Positions 1-5,476 of a stretch of DNA of 5,666 nt are shown here, piece after piece. Position 1 is the stretch's first letter. The number at the start of each line of letters is the position of its first letter. Made by a program: the position numbers and the translations under genes. Source of the stretch: Kiritimatiellia bacterium (lineage in GTDB: Bacteria; Verrucomicrobiota; Kiritimatiellia; UBA8416; JABMPJ01); contig JAOZSS010000162.1 in NCBI GenBank assembly GCA_029939545.1, positions 1 through 5,666 on the forward strand, in the 5' to 3' direction. The notes below the pieces were generated by a model that had not been told where the DNA came from, made no database searches, and saw only the letters and a program-made list of their open reading frames with translations.

Positions 1-982
1 TACCACCCGTGAAACGGAGGATCGTTGTGTCGCCTAGGTCCGGCTTGAAATCGGTCGCCCAGTTGGCGCCGTTTGTCCAACTCCCCCCAGGGCCGTCGCC
101 ATCCCAGGTGACATCGATGAGGTCAAGATGCTCGTTGGTCGCCGCACCTGACGAGTAGTACAGATTGTTCGTTGCGAAGAGTGTGTAGTAATAGTCTCCA
201 CCAACCTGTAATCCGCTGTCCGTTACGTTCGTCCCATCGCCCTTGTAGATGACTTTGTAATTGTAGCCACCGAAAGCGTAACTGGAGCCCTGAGTGTAGT
301 CCGTTGTGTTGACGGGCGTGGGCGCAGCACTGTTTGTGCCGCGAAACACCAGTGTATCCTTGGCGCTGCCCGAGACACCCCGCGACCAGGTAACTTTCAC
401 CCCAGACGTCGAGATGCCCAAGGCCGTTAGGTTCGACGGGTTGTTGAGGGCGTTGATGGAGATCGTAAGGTCAGAGGTCGGGCCACTCCACATGTCGTAC
501 CACGACGAATCATCACGACAGTAGAAACCGTAGTCGCTCCCGTAGTTGAGCTCCAGCCCCCAGTACCAAGTCCCGGTGTTGGTGAATACCGGTGATGTTC
601 CTGTGTTATTTTGGTCAGTGTTGTAGCTGGACCAAGTCCCATCGGAACCAGCATCGATGTCGCTCGCCGTATGAATGACTACGCGATGGCGTCCCCAGTT
701 TGCCCCATCCTGTCCCCATGCATCACAACCAAAGGTTGCTGTATCTCCGAGGTAGACCAGGCCACTTGGAGCTTCAGGATCATTGCTTTCACCCGTGTTC
801 ACACACTGCGCCCACCCACAGGCATCCTGTGCATAGAGGAGCGGTATGAGCCATAGCACAGCCAAGATGAGCGTGCGGCTTGCCCTCAAGACGCACAATC
901 GGTTATGCGTTGCTCCAGTCACTGTAGCTCTCTCTAGTGTAGACACTTCACTTCTGTTTGTCGGTATGCCACACCTGATCAT
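1..982 (-). CDS. Secreted multidomain protein, FN3-like plus autotransporter-type beta repeat (N-terminal part, runs off left edge)
   Basis: The minus-strand frame is open from an ATG at 982 to the window edge (327 codons) and the gene continues beyond it. Residues 29-51 form a signal peptide: basic start, hydrophobic core LILAVLWLIPLL, likely cleavage after LLYA before QDACG. A Trp/Tyr/Asp-rich domain with four cysteines follows (about 55-178, ending near SDLTISINAL) and I do not recognise it. Residues about 181-282 look like a fibronectin type III-like beta domain (NPSNLTAL...VTWSRG...YYYTLFATNN). From about 291, VTWDGDG...SWTNGANW...GDTTILRF matches the start of an autotransporter-associated beta-strand repeat, common in large cell-surface proteins of PVC bacteria. 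The start is uncertain: ATG 982 lacks a Shine-Dalgarno and adds a 28-residue n-region, while TTG 898 or 889 would give a normal-length signal peptide. A strong promoter lies at 1170-1199. The function is unknown; adhesion or polysaccharide binding would be guesses. Confidence 0.8.
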   Translation of the reverse strand, partial: MIRCGIPTNRSEVSTLERATVTGATHNRLCVLRASRTLILAVLWLIPLLYAQDACGWAQCVNTGESNDPEAPSGLVYLGDTATFGCDAWGQDGANWGRHRVVIHTASDIDAGSDGTWSSYNTDQNNTGTSPVFTNTGTWYWGLELNYGSDYGFYCRDDSSWYDMWSGPTSDLTISINALNNPSNLTALGISTSGVKVTWSRGVSGSAKDTLVFRGTNSAAPTPVNTTDYTQGSSYAFGGYNYKVIYKGDGTNVTDSGLQVGGDYYYTLFATNNLYYSSGAATNEHLDLIDVTWDGDGPGGSWTNGANWATDFKPDLGDTTILRFTGG

Positions 983-1071
983 GTCAGCAGGAGGTCCGTC
1001 ACGCTCAGCAGCATCCCGACCTGCCTGCACTCCCGTCTCACGACCACACAGCAGGCGGTTATCAACGAGGT

Positions 1072-1092
1072 TTCACCAGGCATTCCGGTGAA
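1072..1092. repeat. Small inverted repeat in the secreted-protein leader
   Basis: TTCACC (1072-1077) and GGTGAA (1087-1092) are perfect inverted arms. An inner GG/CC pair and a CATT loop extend the stem to eight pairs with one bulged base. If the promoter at 1170-1199 is used, this hairpin would sit in the 5' untranslated region. No poly-U tract follows, so it is not an obvious terminator. The rest of the 232-bp gap (983-1214) shows no gene or known RNA element that I recognise. Confidence 0.35.
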
Positions 1093-1169
1093 TTGCCTTC
1101 TGGATGTAGAGGGCTTCAGCGGGTTGCGATACAGCACACCCTTTATACCCTGCCCCCATTCCTTGAATA

Positions 1170-1199
1170 AGTATACACCCGCAGCGGGGAATTGGTCAA
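1170..1199 (-). promoter_or_regulatory. Sigma70-type promoter for the secreted-protein gene
   Basis: Reading the minus strand, TTGACC (1199-1194) is followed after 18 bp by TATACT (1175-1170). Each hexamer matches the sigma70 consensus at five of six positions. It lies just past the araC stop codon and points at the secreted-protein gene, giving a predicted leader of about 180 nt to ATG 982, or about 265 nt to TTG 898. The spacer carries an 11-bp palindrome, CCCGC-A-GCGGG (1178-1188), which could be a repressor site or chance. This placement means the gene need not be cotranscribed with araC. Confidence 0.6.
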
Positions 1200-1201
1200 C
1201 A

Positions 1202-1217
1202 TAGGACCTTGGTCCTA
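1202..1217. repeat. 7-bp dyad overlapping the araC stop codon
   Basis: TAGGACC-TT-GGTCCTA is a perfect 7-bp inverted repeat with a 2-bp centre, and it includes the regulator's TAG stop (1217-1215). It lies immediately upstream of the -35 box of the next minus-strand gene. It lacks a usable loop and a U-tract, so a terminator is unlikely. A protein-binding dyad upstream of the promoter is possible but unproven. Confidence 0.4.
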
Positions 1218-2105
1218 CTCCATCCGAAACTGGCGGGGAGGGGTGCCGGTCAGGCGGCGGAATTGGCGGGAGAAGTAGTTGCTGTCGTTGAAGCCGACGT
1301 CCATGGCGATCTCGGTGATGGTGCGACCGCTGTTGCGGAGGAGCTCCATGGCTTTCTGGATGCGCAGGCGGACGAGGTATTCGATTGGGGTCTGACCCGT
1401 CGCCCGGCGGAAAACCCGCATCAGCGTGCTGCGCGACATGTGTGCGATGGAGAGCAGGTCGGCCACGCGCCACTCTTTGGCGTAGTCGTGCTCAAGCGCT
1501 CCTATCACGTTGCCCACCCGCAGCAGTGCATGCGCCTCGGTCGTGTCGCTCTCGGTGTAGGCGCGCGACAAGTAGACGATCAACTCAAGCAGCTTGGCCC
1601 GTACGGCCACTTCGTAGCCGGGCGGACGGTCCGTGCATTCCCGCTCCATCTCCTCAGTCAGCCGCTCGACATGTGCCAACGGCACGCGCTTGAGATGAAG
1701 CCGGCTCGCGAAACGGTGCTGTCGGCGATAGGTCGGCTCCAACAGAAACATGGCGGAATACCCCGCCAATTTCCGGAGGTCCCCCTCCGGCAGCCCTATC
1801 CCTTCCGGCTCGTACATGATGTTGGTAAGCACCAGGTCTTCGCGGTCAAAAAAGTAATGGCGCTGCCGTCCCTGTAGAAGGAATATGTCCCCCGCGGTTA
1901 CAGGAAAATCATCCCCCTCAAGGCAGTGCATCGCCCTGCCCTGCGTCACGATCACCAGCTCGCAGAAGTCGTGACTATGCTCCACCTCGGTTAGATCGTG
2001 CGGGTGCGAGGGCGTGTGAGCCGGGTCGGTCCGCACCCTCCGCACCGCTAGAGGCACGCCATCCAGTCCAAAGTAGTGAATTCCATCCGCAATGGTTGAT
2101 TTCAT
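1215..2105 (-). CDS. AraC-family transcriptional regulator, likely xylose-responsive
   Basis: A 296-residue protein of the usual length for two-domain AraC/XylS-family activators. The N-terminal half is a cupin-like sensor domain (about residues 20-110) with HSHDFCEL at 43-50 and the typical turn AGDIFLLQGRQRHYF at 71-85, as in RhaR/RhaS-like proteins. The C-terminal 100 residues hold the two helix-turn-helix motifs: the first about 213-234 (WRVADLLSIAHMSRSTLMRVF), the second about 263-287, ending in the family signature IAMDVGFNDSNYFSRQFRR and TGTPPRQFR. ATG 2105 has no clear Shine-Dalgarno, but the protein aligns with the family from its first residues. It is divergent from xylB, which points to control of the xylose genes. 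The ligand is inferred from position, not from the sequence. A role in sensing another sugar or acting on the downstream secreted-protein gene cannot be excluded. Confidence 0.93.
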   Translation of the reverse strand: MKSTIADGIHYFGLDGVPLAVRRVRTDPAHTPSHPHDLTEVEHSHDFCELVIVTQGRAMHCLEGDDFPVTAGDIFLLQGRQRHYFFDREDLVLTNIMYEPEGIGLPEGDLRKLAGYSAMFLLEPTYRRQHRFASRLHLKRVPLAHVERLTEEMERECTDRPPGYEVAVRAKLLELIVYLSRAYTESDTTEAHALLRVGNVIGALEHDYAKEWRVADLLSIAHMSRSTLMRVFRRATGQTPIEYLVRLRIQKAMELLRNSGRTITEIAMDVGFNDSNYFSRQFRRLTGTPPRQFRME

Positions 2106-2110
2106 AGTGC

Positions 2111-2143
2111 TGAGACTATTGTGCTAATAATTGAGACGATATT
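2111..2143. promoter_or_regulatory. Candidate AraC-family operator: direct repeat with 21-bp period
   Basis: TGAGACTATTGT (2111-2122) and TGAGACGATATT (2132-2143) share 9 of 12 bases, including an exact TGAGAC, and begin exactly 21 bp apart. Two tandem half-sites on the same face of the helix are the arrangement AraC-family dimers use (for example araI1-araI2). It lies between the divergent regulator and xylB, just upstream of where a -35 for xylB would fall. Identification of the bound protein is inference. Confidence 0.45.
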
Positions 2144-2168
2144 CAAGGCGATTGTCGGCCGGGCTCTG

Positions 2169-2174
2169 TATGTT
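2169..2174 (+). promoter_or_regulatory. Weak candidate -10 element for xylB
   Basis: TATGTT matches four of six consensus positions and would start transcription near 2181, giving a leader of about 54 nt. No acceptable -35 lies 16-18 bp upstream (the sequence there is AGGCGA). That would suit an activator-dependent promoter with the 21-bp repeat adjacent to the -35 position. This is a tentative reading. Confidence 0.25.
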
Positions 2175-2201
2175 TGACTCATCATGAACGGACAGGTCCC
2201 C

Positions 2202-2218
2202 ACCGGCCTTGTGCCGGT
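2202..2218 (+). repeat. GC-rich hairpin just upstream of the xylB ribosome binding site
   Basis: ACCGGC (2202-2207) and GCCGGT (2213-2218) form a perfect 6-bp stem with a 5-nt loop, ending 6 nt before the AGGAGG. In the leader transcript it could stabilise the 5' end or modulate access to the ribosome binding site. It could also be chance in GC-rich DNA. Confidence 0.35.
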
Positions 2219-2224
2219 AGAAAG

Positions 2225-2230
2225 AGGAGG
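2225..2230 (+). promoter_or_regulatory. Ribosome binding site that fixes the xylB start
   Basis: AGGAGG, within AAGAGGAGG, ends 4 nt before ATG 2235. The upstream in-frame ATG at 2184 has no such site, and the 17 residues it would add precede the conserved FGGY N-terminus. This decides for the start at 2235. Confidence 0.85.
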
Positions 2231-2234
2231 CAGA

Positions 2235-3710
2235 ATGGCATACTTACTGGGCATTGACATTGGCAGTTCATCGGTAAAGGCATCGTTGCTGGATGCGCAG
2301 ACGGGGAACTGCGAGGGAAGCGCGTTTTTTCCGGAGACCGAGCTCAAGATCGACTCACCCGAGCCGGGGTTCGCGGAACAGGATCCTCAGTCGTGGTACG
2401 ACTGCGCCCGCGATGCCGTGCGCGATGCCATGACGGAGGCCGGCGCACAGCCCGCTGACGTAAAGGCCATCGGCATCGCCTACCAGATGCATGGCCTCGT
2501 CTGCGTCGACAAGGATCAGCAGGTGTTGCGTCCCTCGATCATCTGGTGCGACAGCCGCGCGGTCCCCTACGGCGAAAGCGCTTTCGAGGCGATCGGCGCC
2601 GAAAAATGCCTCGCCCATTGCATGAACTCGCCGGGCAACTTCACCGCCACCAAGCTGGCATGGGTCAAAGAACATCAGCCCGAGATCTATGCCCGGATCG
2701 ATAAGATTATGCTGCCGGGCGACTGGTTGGCCATGAAACTGACCGGCAAGGCGCGCACCACGGAGTCGGGGCTCTCGGAAGGCATCCTGTGGGACTTCAA
2801 AGCTGAAGCGCCCGCCGACTTCATCCTCGACCACTTCGGCTTCGATGTCGGCGTACTCTGCGATACGGTCCCCACCTTCGGCATCCAAGGCGAGCTAACC
2901 GCAGCCGCGGCCACGGATCTCGGACTCCAGACCGGCACCCCGGTGGCTTACCGCGGCGGCGACCAACCCAACAACGCGCTTTCGCTGAACGTGCTCAATC
3001 CCGGTGAGATCGCCGCCACGGCCGGGACCTCGGGCGTCGTCTATGGGGTTACCGACAAGAAGCAGTACGATCCACAGTCGCGGGTTAATACCTTCATCCA
3101 TGTGAATCACAGCGCCGATGCCCCGCGCCTGGGCGTGCTGCTCTGCATCAGCGGCACCGGCATCCTCAACGCATGGACCAAGCGCCTGCTCGGCGATATC
3201 TCTTACAAGGAGATGGACGAGCTTGCCGCGTCCGTCGCGATTGGTAGTGATGGCGTCACCATGCTGCCTTTCGGCAACGGCCCGGAGCGCGTGCTGGGCA
3301 ACCGCAACATCGGCGCACAGATTGCAGGCCTCGACTTCAACCGCCACGACCGCGCCCATATCTGCCGCGCGGTGCAGGAAGGCATCGTCTTCTCATTCCA
3401 GAACGGCATGGACGCCATGAAGGAGACCGGCATTGAGCTCAAGATGATCCGCGCCGGCTTCGCCAACATGTTTATGAGCGATGTCTTCTGCCGCACGCTG
3501 GCCGGCATCAGCGGTGCCACGATCGAGCTCTATGAATCCGACGGTTCCCTCGGAGCCGCGCGCGGTGCAGGCATCGGGGCAGGCATCTACACCTCGTTCG
3601 AGGAAGCATTCGCGTCACTGGAGCGGCGCAAAGTGATCGAACCCGGCGACGGCGACTACACCGCTGCGTATGCGGCGTGGAAGATGCATTTGGATTCCGC
3701 TTTACAGTAG
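2235..3710 (+). CDS. xylB: Xylulokinase (FGGY family carbohydrate kinase)
   Basis: The 491-residue product is predicted to phosphorylate D-xylulose with ATP to D-xylulose 5-phosphate in the cytoplasm. The N-terminal FGGY domain opens with YLLGIDIGSSSVKASLLD, where D8 and the Gly/Ser loop form the first phosphate-binding motif. YQMHGL (83-88) corresponds to the Met-His substrate contact of E. coli XylB, and WCDSRA (D106 region) is conserved. YRGGDQPNNA supplies D243, equivalent to the catalytic base Asp233 of E. coli XylB. TAGTSG (262-267) is the second phosphate motif. The C-terminal domain carries AGFANMF (407-413), a variant of the usual GGGA adenosine motif, and SDGSLGAARGAG (435-446). Length is normal and nothing looks broken. 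It lies divergent to the AraC-type regulator and upstream of xylA, the reverse of the E. coli gene order. A related kinase substrate is possible, but the xylA neighbour strongly favours xylulose. Confidence 0.96.
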   Translation: MAYLLGIDIGSSSVKASLLDAQTGNCEGSAFFPETELKIDSPEPGFAEQDPQSWYDCARDAVRDAMTEAGAQPADVKAIGIAYQMHGLVCVDKDQQVLRPSIIWCDSRAVPYGESAFEAIGAEKCLAHCMNSPGNFTATKLAWVKEHQPEIYARIDKIMLPGDWLAMKLTGKARTTESGLSEGILWDFKAEAPADFILDHFGFDVGVLCDTVPTFGIQGELTAAAATDLGLQTGTPVAYRGGDQPNNALSLNVLNPGEIAATAGTSGVVYGVTDKKQYDPQSRVNTFIHVNHSADAPRLGVLLCISGTGILNAWTKRLLGDISYKEMDELAASVAIGSDGVTMLPFGNGPERVLGNRNIGAQIAGLDFNRHDRAHICRAVQEGIVFSFQNGMDAMKETGIELKMIRAGFANMFMSDVFCRTLAGISGATIELYESDGSLGAARGAGIGAGIYTSFEEAFASLERRKVIEPGDGDYTAAYAAWKMHLDSALQ

Positions 3711-3729
3711 GGACCGACACACGGGTCAG

Positions 3730-3814
3730 ATAGCAGAATCATTTACAGCAGAATCATTAAAGAAGGAAGCCCTCACCAGAGAAGAGATGATTCTGCTGTA
3801 AATGATTCTGCTAT
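3730..3814. repeat. Perfect 28-bp inverted repeat, each arm a tandem 11-bp duplication
   Basis: Positions 3730-3757 are the exact reverse complement of 3787-3814, with a 29-nt centre. Within each arm the word ATGATTCTGCT (or its complement AGCAGAATCAT) occurs twice with a 15-bp period: 3732-3742, 3747-3757, 3787-3797 and 3802-3812. The right arm merges into the xylA -10 box. In RNA it would fold as a long AT-rich hairpin, but no U-tract follows, so it is not a classic terminator. Four repeated words abutting a promoter suggest an operator array. A terminator for xylB or a small mobile repeat are the alternatives. Confidence 0.85.
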
Positions 3815-3817
3815 AAT
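3809..3817 (+). promoter_or_regulatory. Extended -10 promoter for xylA
   Basis: TGCTATAAT is an exact extended -10 element (TGn plus TATAAT at 3812-3817). It predicts a transcription start near 3824 and a leader of about 33 nt to xylA. No good -35 exists at the right spacing (GATTCT at 3789-3794), as expected for an extended -10 or activator-dependent promoter. The element overlaps the last 11-bp repeat word, so a protein bound there would directly affect polymerase. Confidence 0.6.
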
Positions 3818-3843
3818 TAATTCGAACACAAATCACAGAAAGC

Positions 3844-3849
3844 AAGGAG
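3844..3849 (+). promoter_or_regulatory. xylA ribosome binding site
   Basis: AAGGAG lies 7 nt before ATG 3857. It supports this start, and no upstream alternative is needed. Confidence 0.85.
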
Positions 3850-3856
3850 CACCACC

Positions 3857-5185
3857 ATGACCGTAACCACAGGCAATACAGAGTATTTTCCGGGTATCGG
3901 GAAGATCGGGTTTGAGGGACGTGAGAGCGACAATCCGCTGGCGTTCAAATGGTACGACGAGAACGCCATCGTGGCGGGCAAGTCGATGAAGGACCACTTC
4001 CGCTTTGCGGTGGCCTACTGGCACACGTTCTGCGGCACGGGCGCCGATCCGTTCGGCGGCGGCACACACGCGTTTCCGTGGTTCGCGGGAGACAACGCCG
4101 ATGCGCGCGCGAAAAACAAGATGGATGCGGCCTTTGAGTTCATCACGAAAGTGGGCGCGCCCTACTACTGCTTCCATGACTACGATCTCGTCGAGGAGGC
4201 CGACACGTTTGCCGAGTCGACCCGCCGCCTGGAAGCGATTGTTGACTACGCCAAACAGAAGCAGGCCGCCTCTGGCGTCAAGCTGCTGTGGGGTACGGCC
4301 AACCTCTTCAGTCATCCGCGCTACATGAACGGCGCCTCCACCAACCCGGACTTCGGCGTGGTGGCCCATGCCGGGGCGCAGCTCAAGAACGCGCTCGACG
4401 CCACCATCGCACTCGGCGGCGAGAACTACGTCTTCTGGGGCGGCCGCGAGGGCTACATGAGCCTGCTCAACACGGACATGAAGCAGGAACTGGATCATCT
4501 GGGCAAGTTCCTGAGCATGGCGCGCGACTACGCCCGCGCCCAGGGCTTCACCGGAAACTTCTTCATCGAGCCCAAGCCGATGGAGCCGTGCAAGCACCAG
4601 TACGACTTCGATTGCGCCACCGTGATCGGATTCCTGAACGCGCATGGTCTGCAGGACGACTTCAAGCTGAACGTCGAGGTCAACCACGCCACGCTCGCGC
4701 GGCACACTTTCCAGCACGAGCTACAAACGGCGACGGATGCAGGTATGCTCGGAAGCATCGACGCCAACCGCGGTGACGACCAGAACGGCTGGGATACGGA
4801 CCAGTTCCCGATCAGTATCCAGGAAACGGTCGAAGCCATGCTGGTGATCCTCCAGGCGGGCGGCCTGCAGGGCGGTGGCACAAACTTCGACGCCAAGATT
4901 CGGCGCAACTCAACCGATCTGGAGGATATCTTCATCGCCCACATCGCGGGTATGGACACGTTCGCACGCGCGCTGGTGATTGCAGACAAGCTCCTGACCG
5001 CGTCGCCCTACCCCGCCATGCGGGCCGAGCGCTATGCGTCGTTTGCCAGCGGCACAGGCGCCGACTTCGCGGCCGGCAATATGACGCTCGAAGCCCTCGC
5101 CGCCTGTGGCGTCGAACGGGGCGAGCCCGCCACCACGAGTGGCAAACAGGAGCTGTACGAAGCGATACTGAATCAGTATATTTAG
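3857..5185 (+). CDS. xylA: Xylose isomerase, class II
   Basis: The 442-residue product is predicted to interconvert D-xylose and D-xylulose in the cytoplasm, using two divalent metal ions in a TIM barrel, and normally acts as a tetramer. Its length matches class II enzymes such as E. coli XylA (440). All the key residues can be seen, shifted by six from E. coli: H107 and D110 (FHDYD) for ring opening, E238 and K240 (IEPKP), E274 and H277 (VEVNHAT), D302 (SIDAN), D313 and D315 (WDTDQFP) and D345 (NFDAK). WHTFCGTGADPFG and the C-terminal SGKQELYEAILNQYI are also family-typical. The gene has its own ribosome binding site and likely its own promoter within the 146-bp gap after xylB. No terminator is seen after its TAG stop; the next fragment starts 3 nt later in the same frame. 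Confidence 0.98.
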   Translation: MTVTTGNTEYFPGIGKIGFEGRESDNPLAFKWYDENAIVAGKSMKDHFRFAVAYWHTFCGTGADPFGGGTHAFPWFAGDNADARAKNKMDAAFEFITKVGAPYYCFHDYDLVEEADTFAESTRRLEAIVDYAKQKQAASGVKLLWGTANLFSHPRYMNGASTNPDFGVVAHAGAQLKNALDATIALGGENYVFWGGREGYMSLLNTDMKQELDHLGKFLSMARDYARAQGFTGNFFIEPKPMEPCKHQYDFDCATVIGFLNAHGLQDDFKLNVEVNHATLARHTFQHELQTATDAGMLGSIDANRGDDQNGWDTDQFPISIQETVEAMLVILQAGGLQGGGTNFDAKIRRNSTDLEDIFIAHIAGMDTFARALVIADKLLTASPYPAMRAERYASFASGTGADFAAGNMTLEALAACGVERGEPATTSGKQELYEAILNQYI

Positions 5186-5188
5186 TGG

Positions 5189-5392
5189 GTGACCACGTCA
5201 CCCATCAAGTGCGGCATTGCGGGCTGGTCCTATAAGGACTGGGACGGCTATGTCTATCCGCGCGGGGTGAAGGACAAGCTACGCTATGTGGCGGAGTATG
5301 TGGACGAGGTGGAGGTCAACAGCACCTTCTGCCGTCCACCAGACCGCCGCATGGTCAATCCGATGCTCCTGCAGGTGGAGCCCACCGTGTAG
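5189..5392 (+). pseudogene. Truncated DUF72 (YecE-like) family fragment
   Basis: A GTG-started frame of 67 codons begins 3 nt after the xylA stop. CGIAGWSYKDWDGYVYP and YVDEVEVNSTF..PPDRRMV are the recognisable N-terminal segment of DUF72 proteins, TIM-barrel-like proteins of unknown function that are usually about 240-300 residues. Family similarity stops near residue 55 (DRRMV) and the frame ends at TAG 5390-5392, so at least three quarters of the protein is missing. I found no continuation in the other forward frames of the junction. The usual STFYR tyrosine is Cys here. There is no clear ribosome binding site; translation by coupling to xylA is possible. I read it as a gene remnant fused to foreign sequence rather than a functional small protein. 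Confidence 0.7.
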
Positions 5393-5432
5393 CGCTATGG
5401 GCGTCTGGTTCTGAAAGCCGATCACCGTGTAG
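5383..5432 (+). repeat. 10-bp direct repeat with 40-bp period at the chimeric junction
   Basis: CACCGTGTAG occurs at 5383-5392 and again at 5423-5432. The first copy contains the TAG that closes the DUF72 fragment. Short direct repeats at the boundary of two unrelated gene pieces fit microhomology-driven rearrangement, though a chance repeat cannot be excluded. Confidence 0.4.
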
Positions 5433-5476
5433 ACTGGACGCCGATCGGCGCGCGCGAAAAAGTCGCGGAGCGTGCC

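Noticed and set aside
979..1473. 164-codon minus-strand frame overlapping the end of the regulator and the intergenic gap
   Set aside because: Pro/Arg/His-rich composition, out of frame with both real genes, and it crosses the predicted promoter and the araC stop.
1209..1877. 222-codon open frame on the plus strand across the araC-type gene
   Set aside because: It is a shadow of the regulator's codon pattern, with no domain and no ribosome binding site. The minus-strand AraC-family protein is clearly the real gene.
2175..2203. TTGACT-like -35 for xylB near 2174-2179
   Set aside because: The sequence 16-18 bp downstream is GC-rich with no -10 resemblance.
2184..2234. Upstream in-frame ATG for xylB (17 extra residues)
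   Set aside because: No ribosome binding site before it, the added residues are not family-like, and ATG 2235 has AGGAGG at good spacing.
3787..3816. Two tandem mini-ORFs, each reading Met-Ile-Leu-Leu-stop, in the right arm of the inverted repeat
   Set aside because: They follow automatically from the 15-bp repeat. There is no proper Shine-Dalgarno spacing, and the predicted xylA transcript starts downstream of them, so a leader-peptide attenuator is unlikely.
3730..3817. Inverted repeat as an intrinsic terminator for xylB
   Set aside because: The stem is long and AT-rich, the loop is 29 nt, and it is followed by TATAATTAATT in place of a U-tract. A promoter and operator role fits better, though partial termination is not excluded.
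3833..4717. 294-codon open frame antisense to xylA
   Set aside because: It lies opposite a fully conserved xylose isomerase, has a low-complexity Val/Arg/Ala-rich product with no recognisable domain, and is explained by the GC-rich codon bias of xylA.
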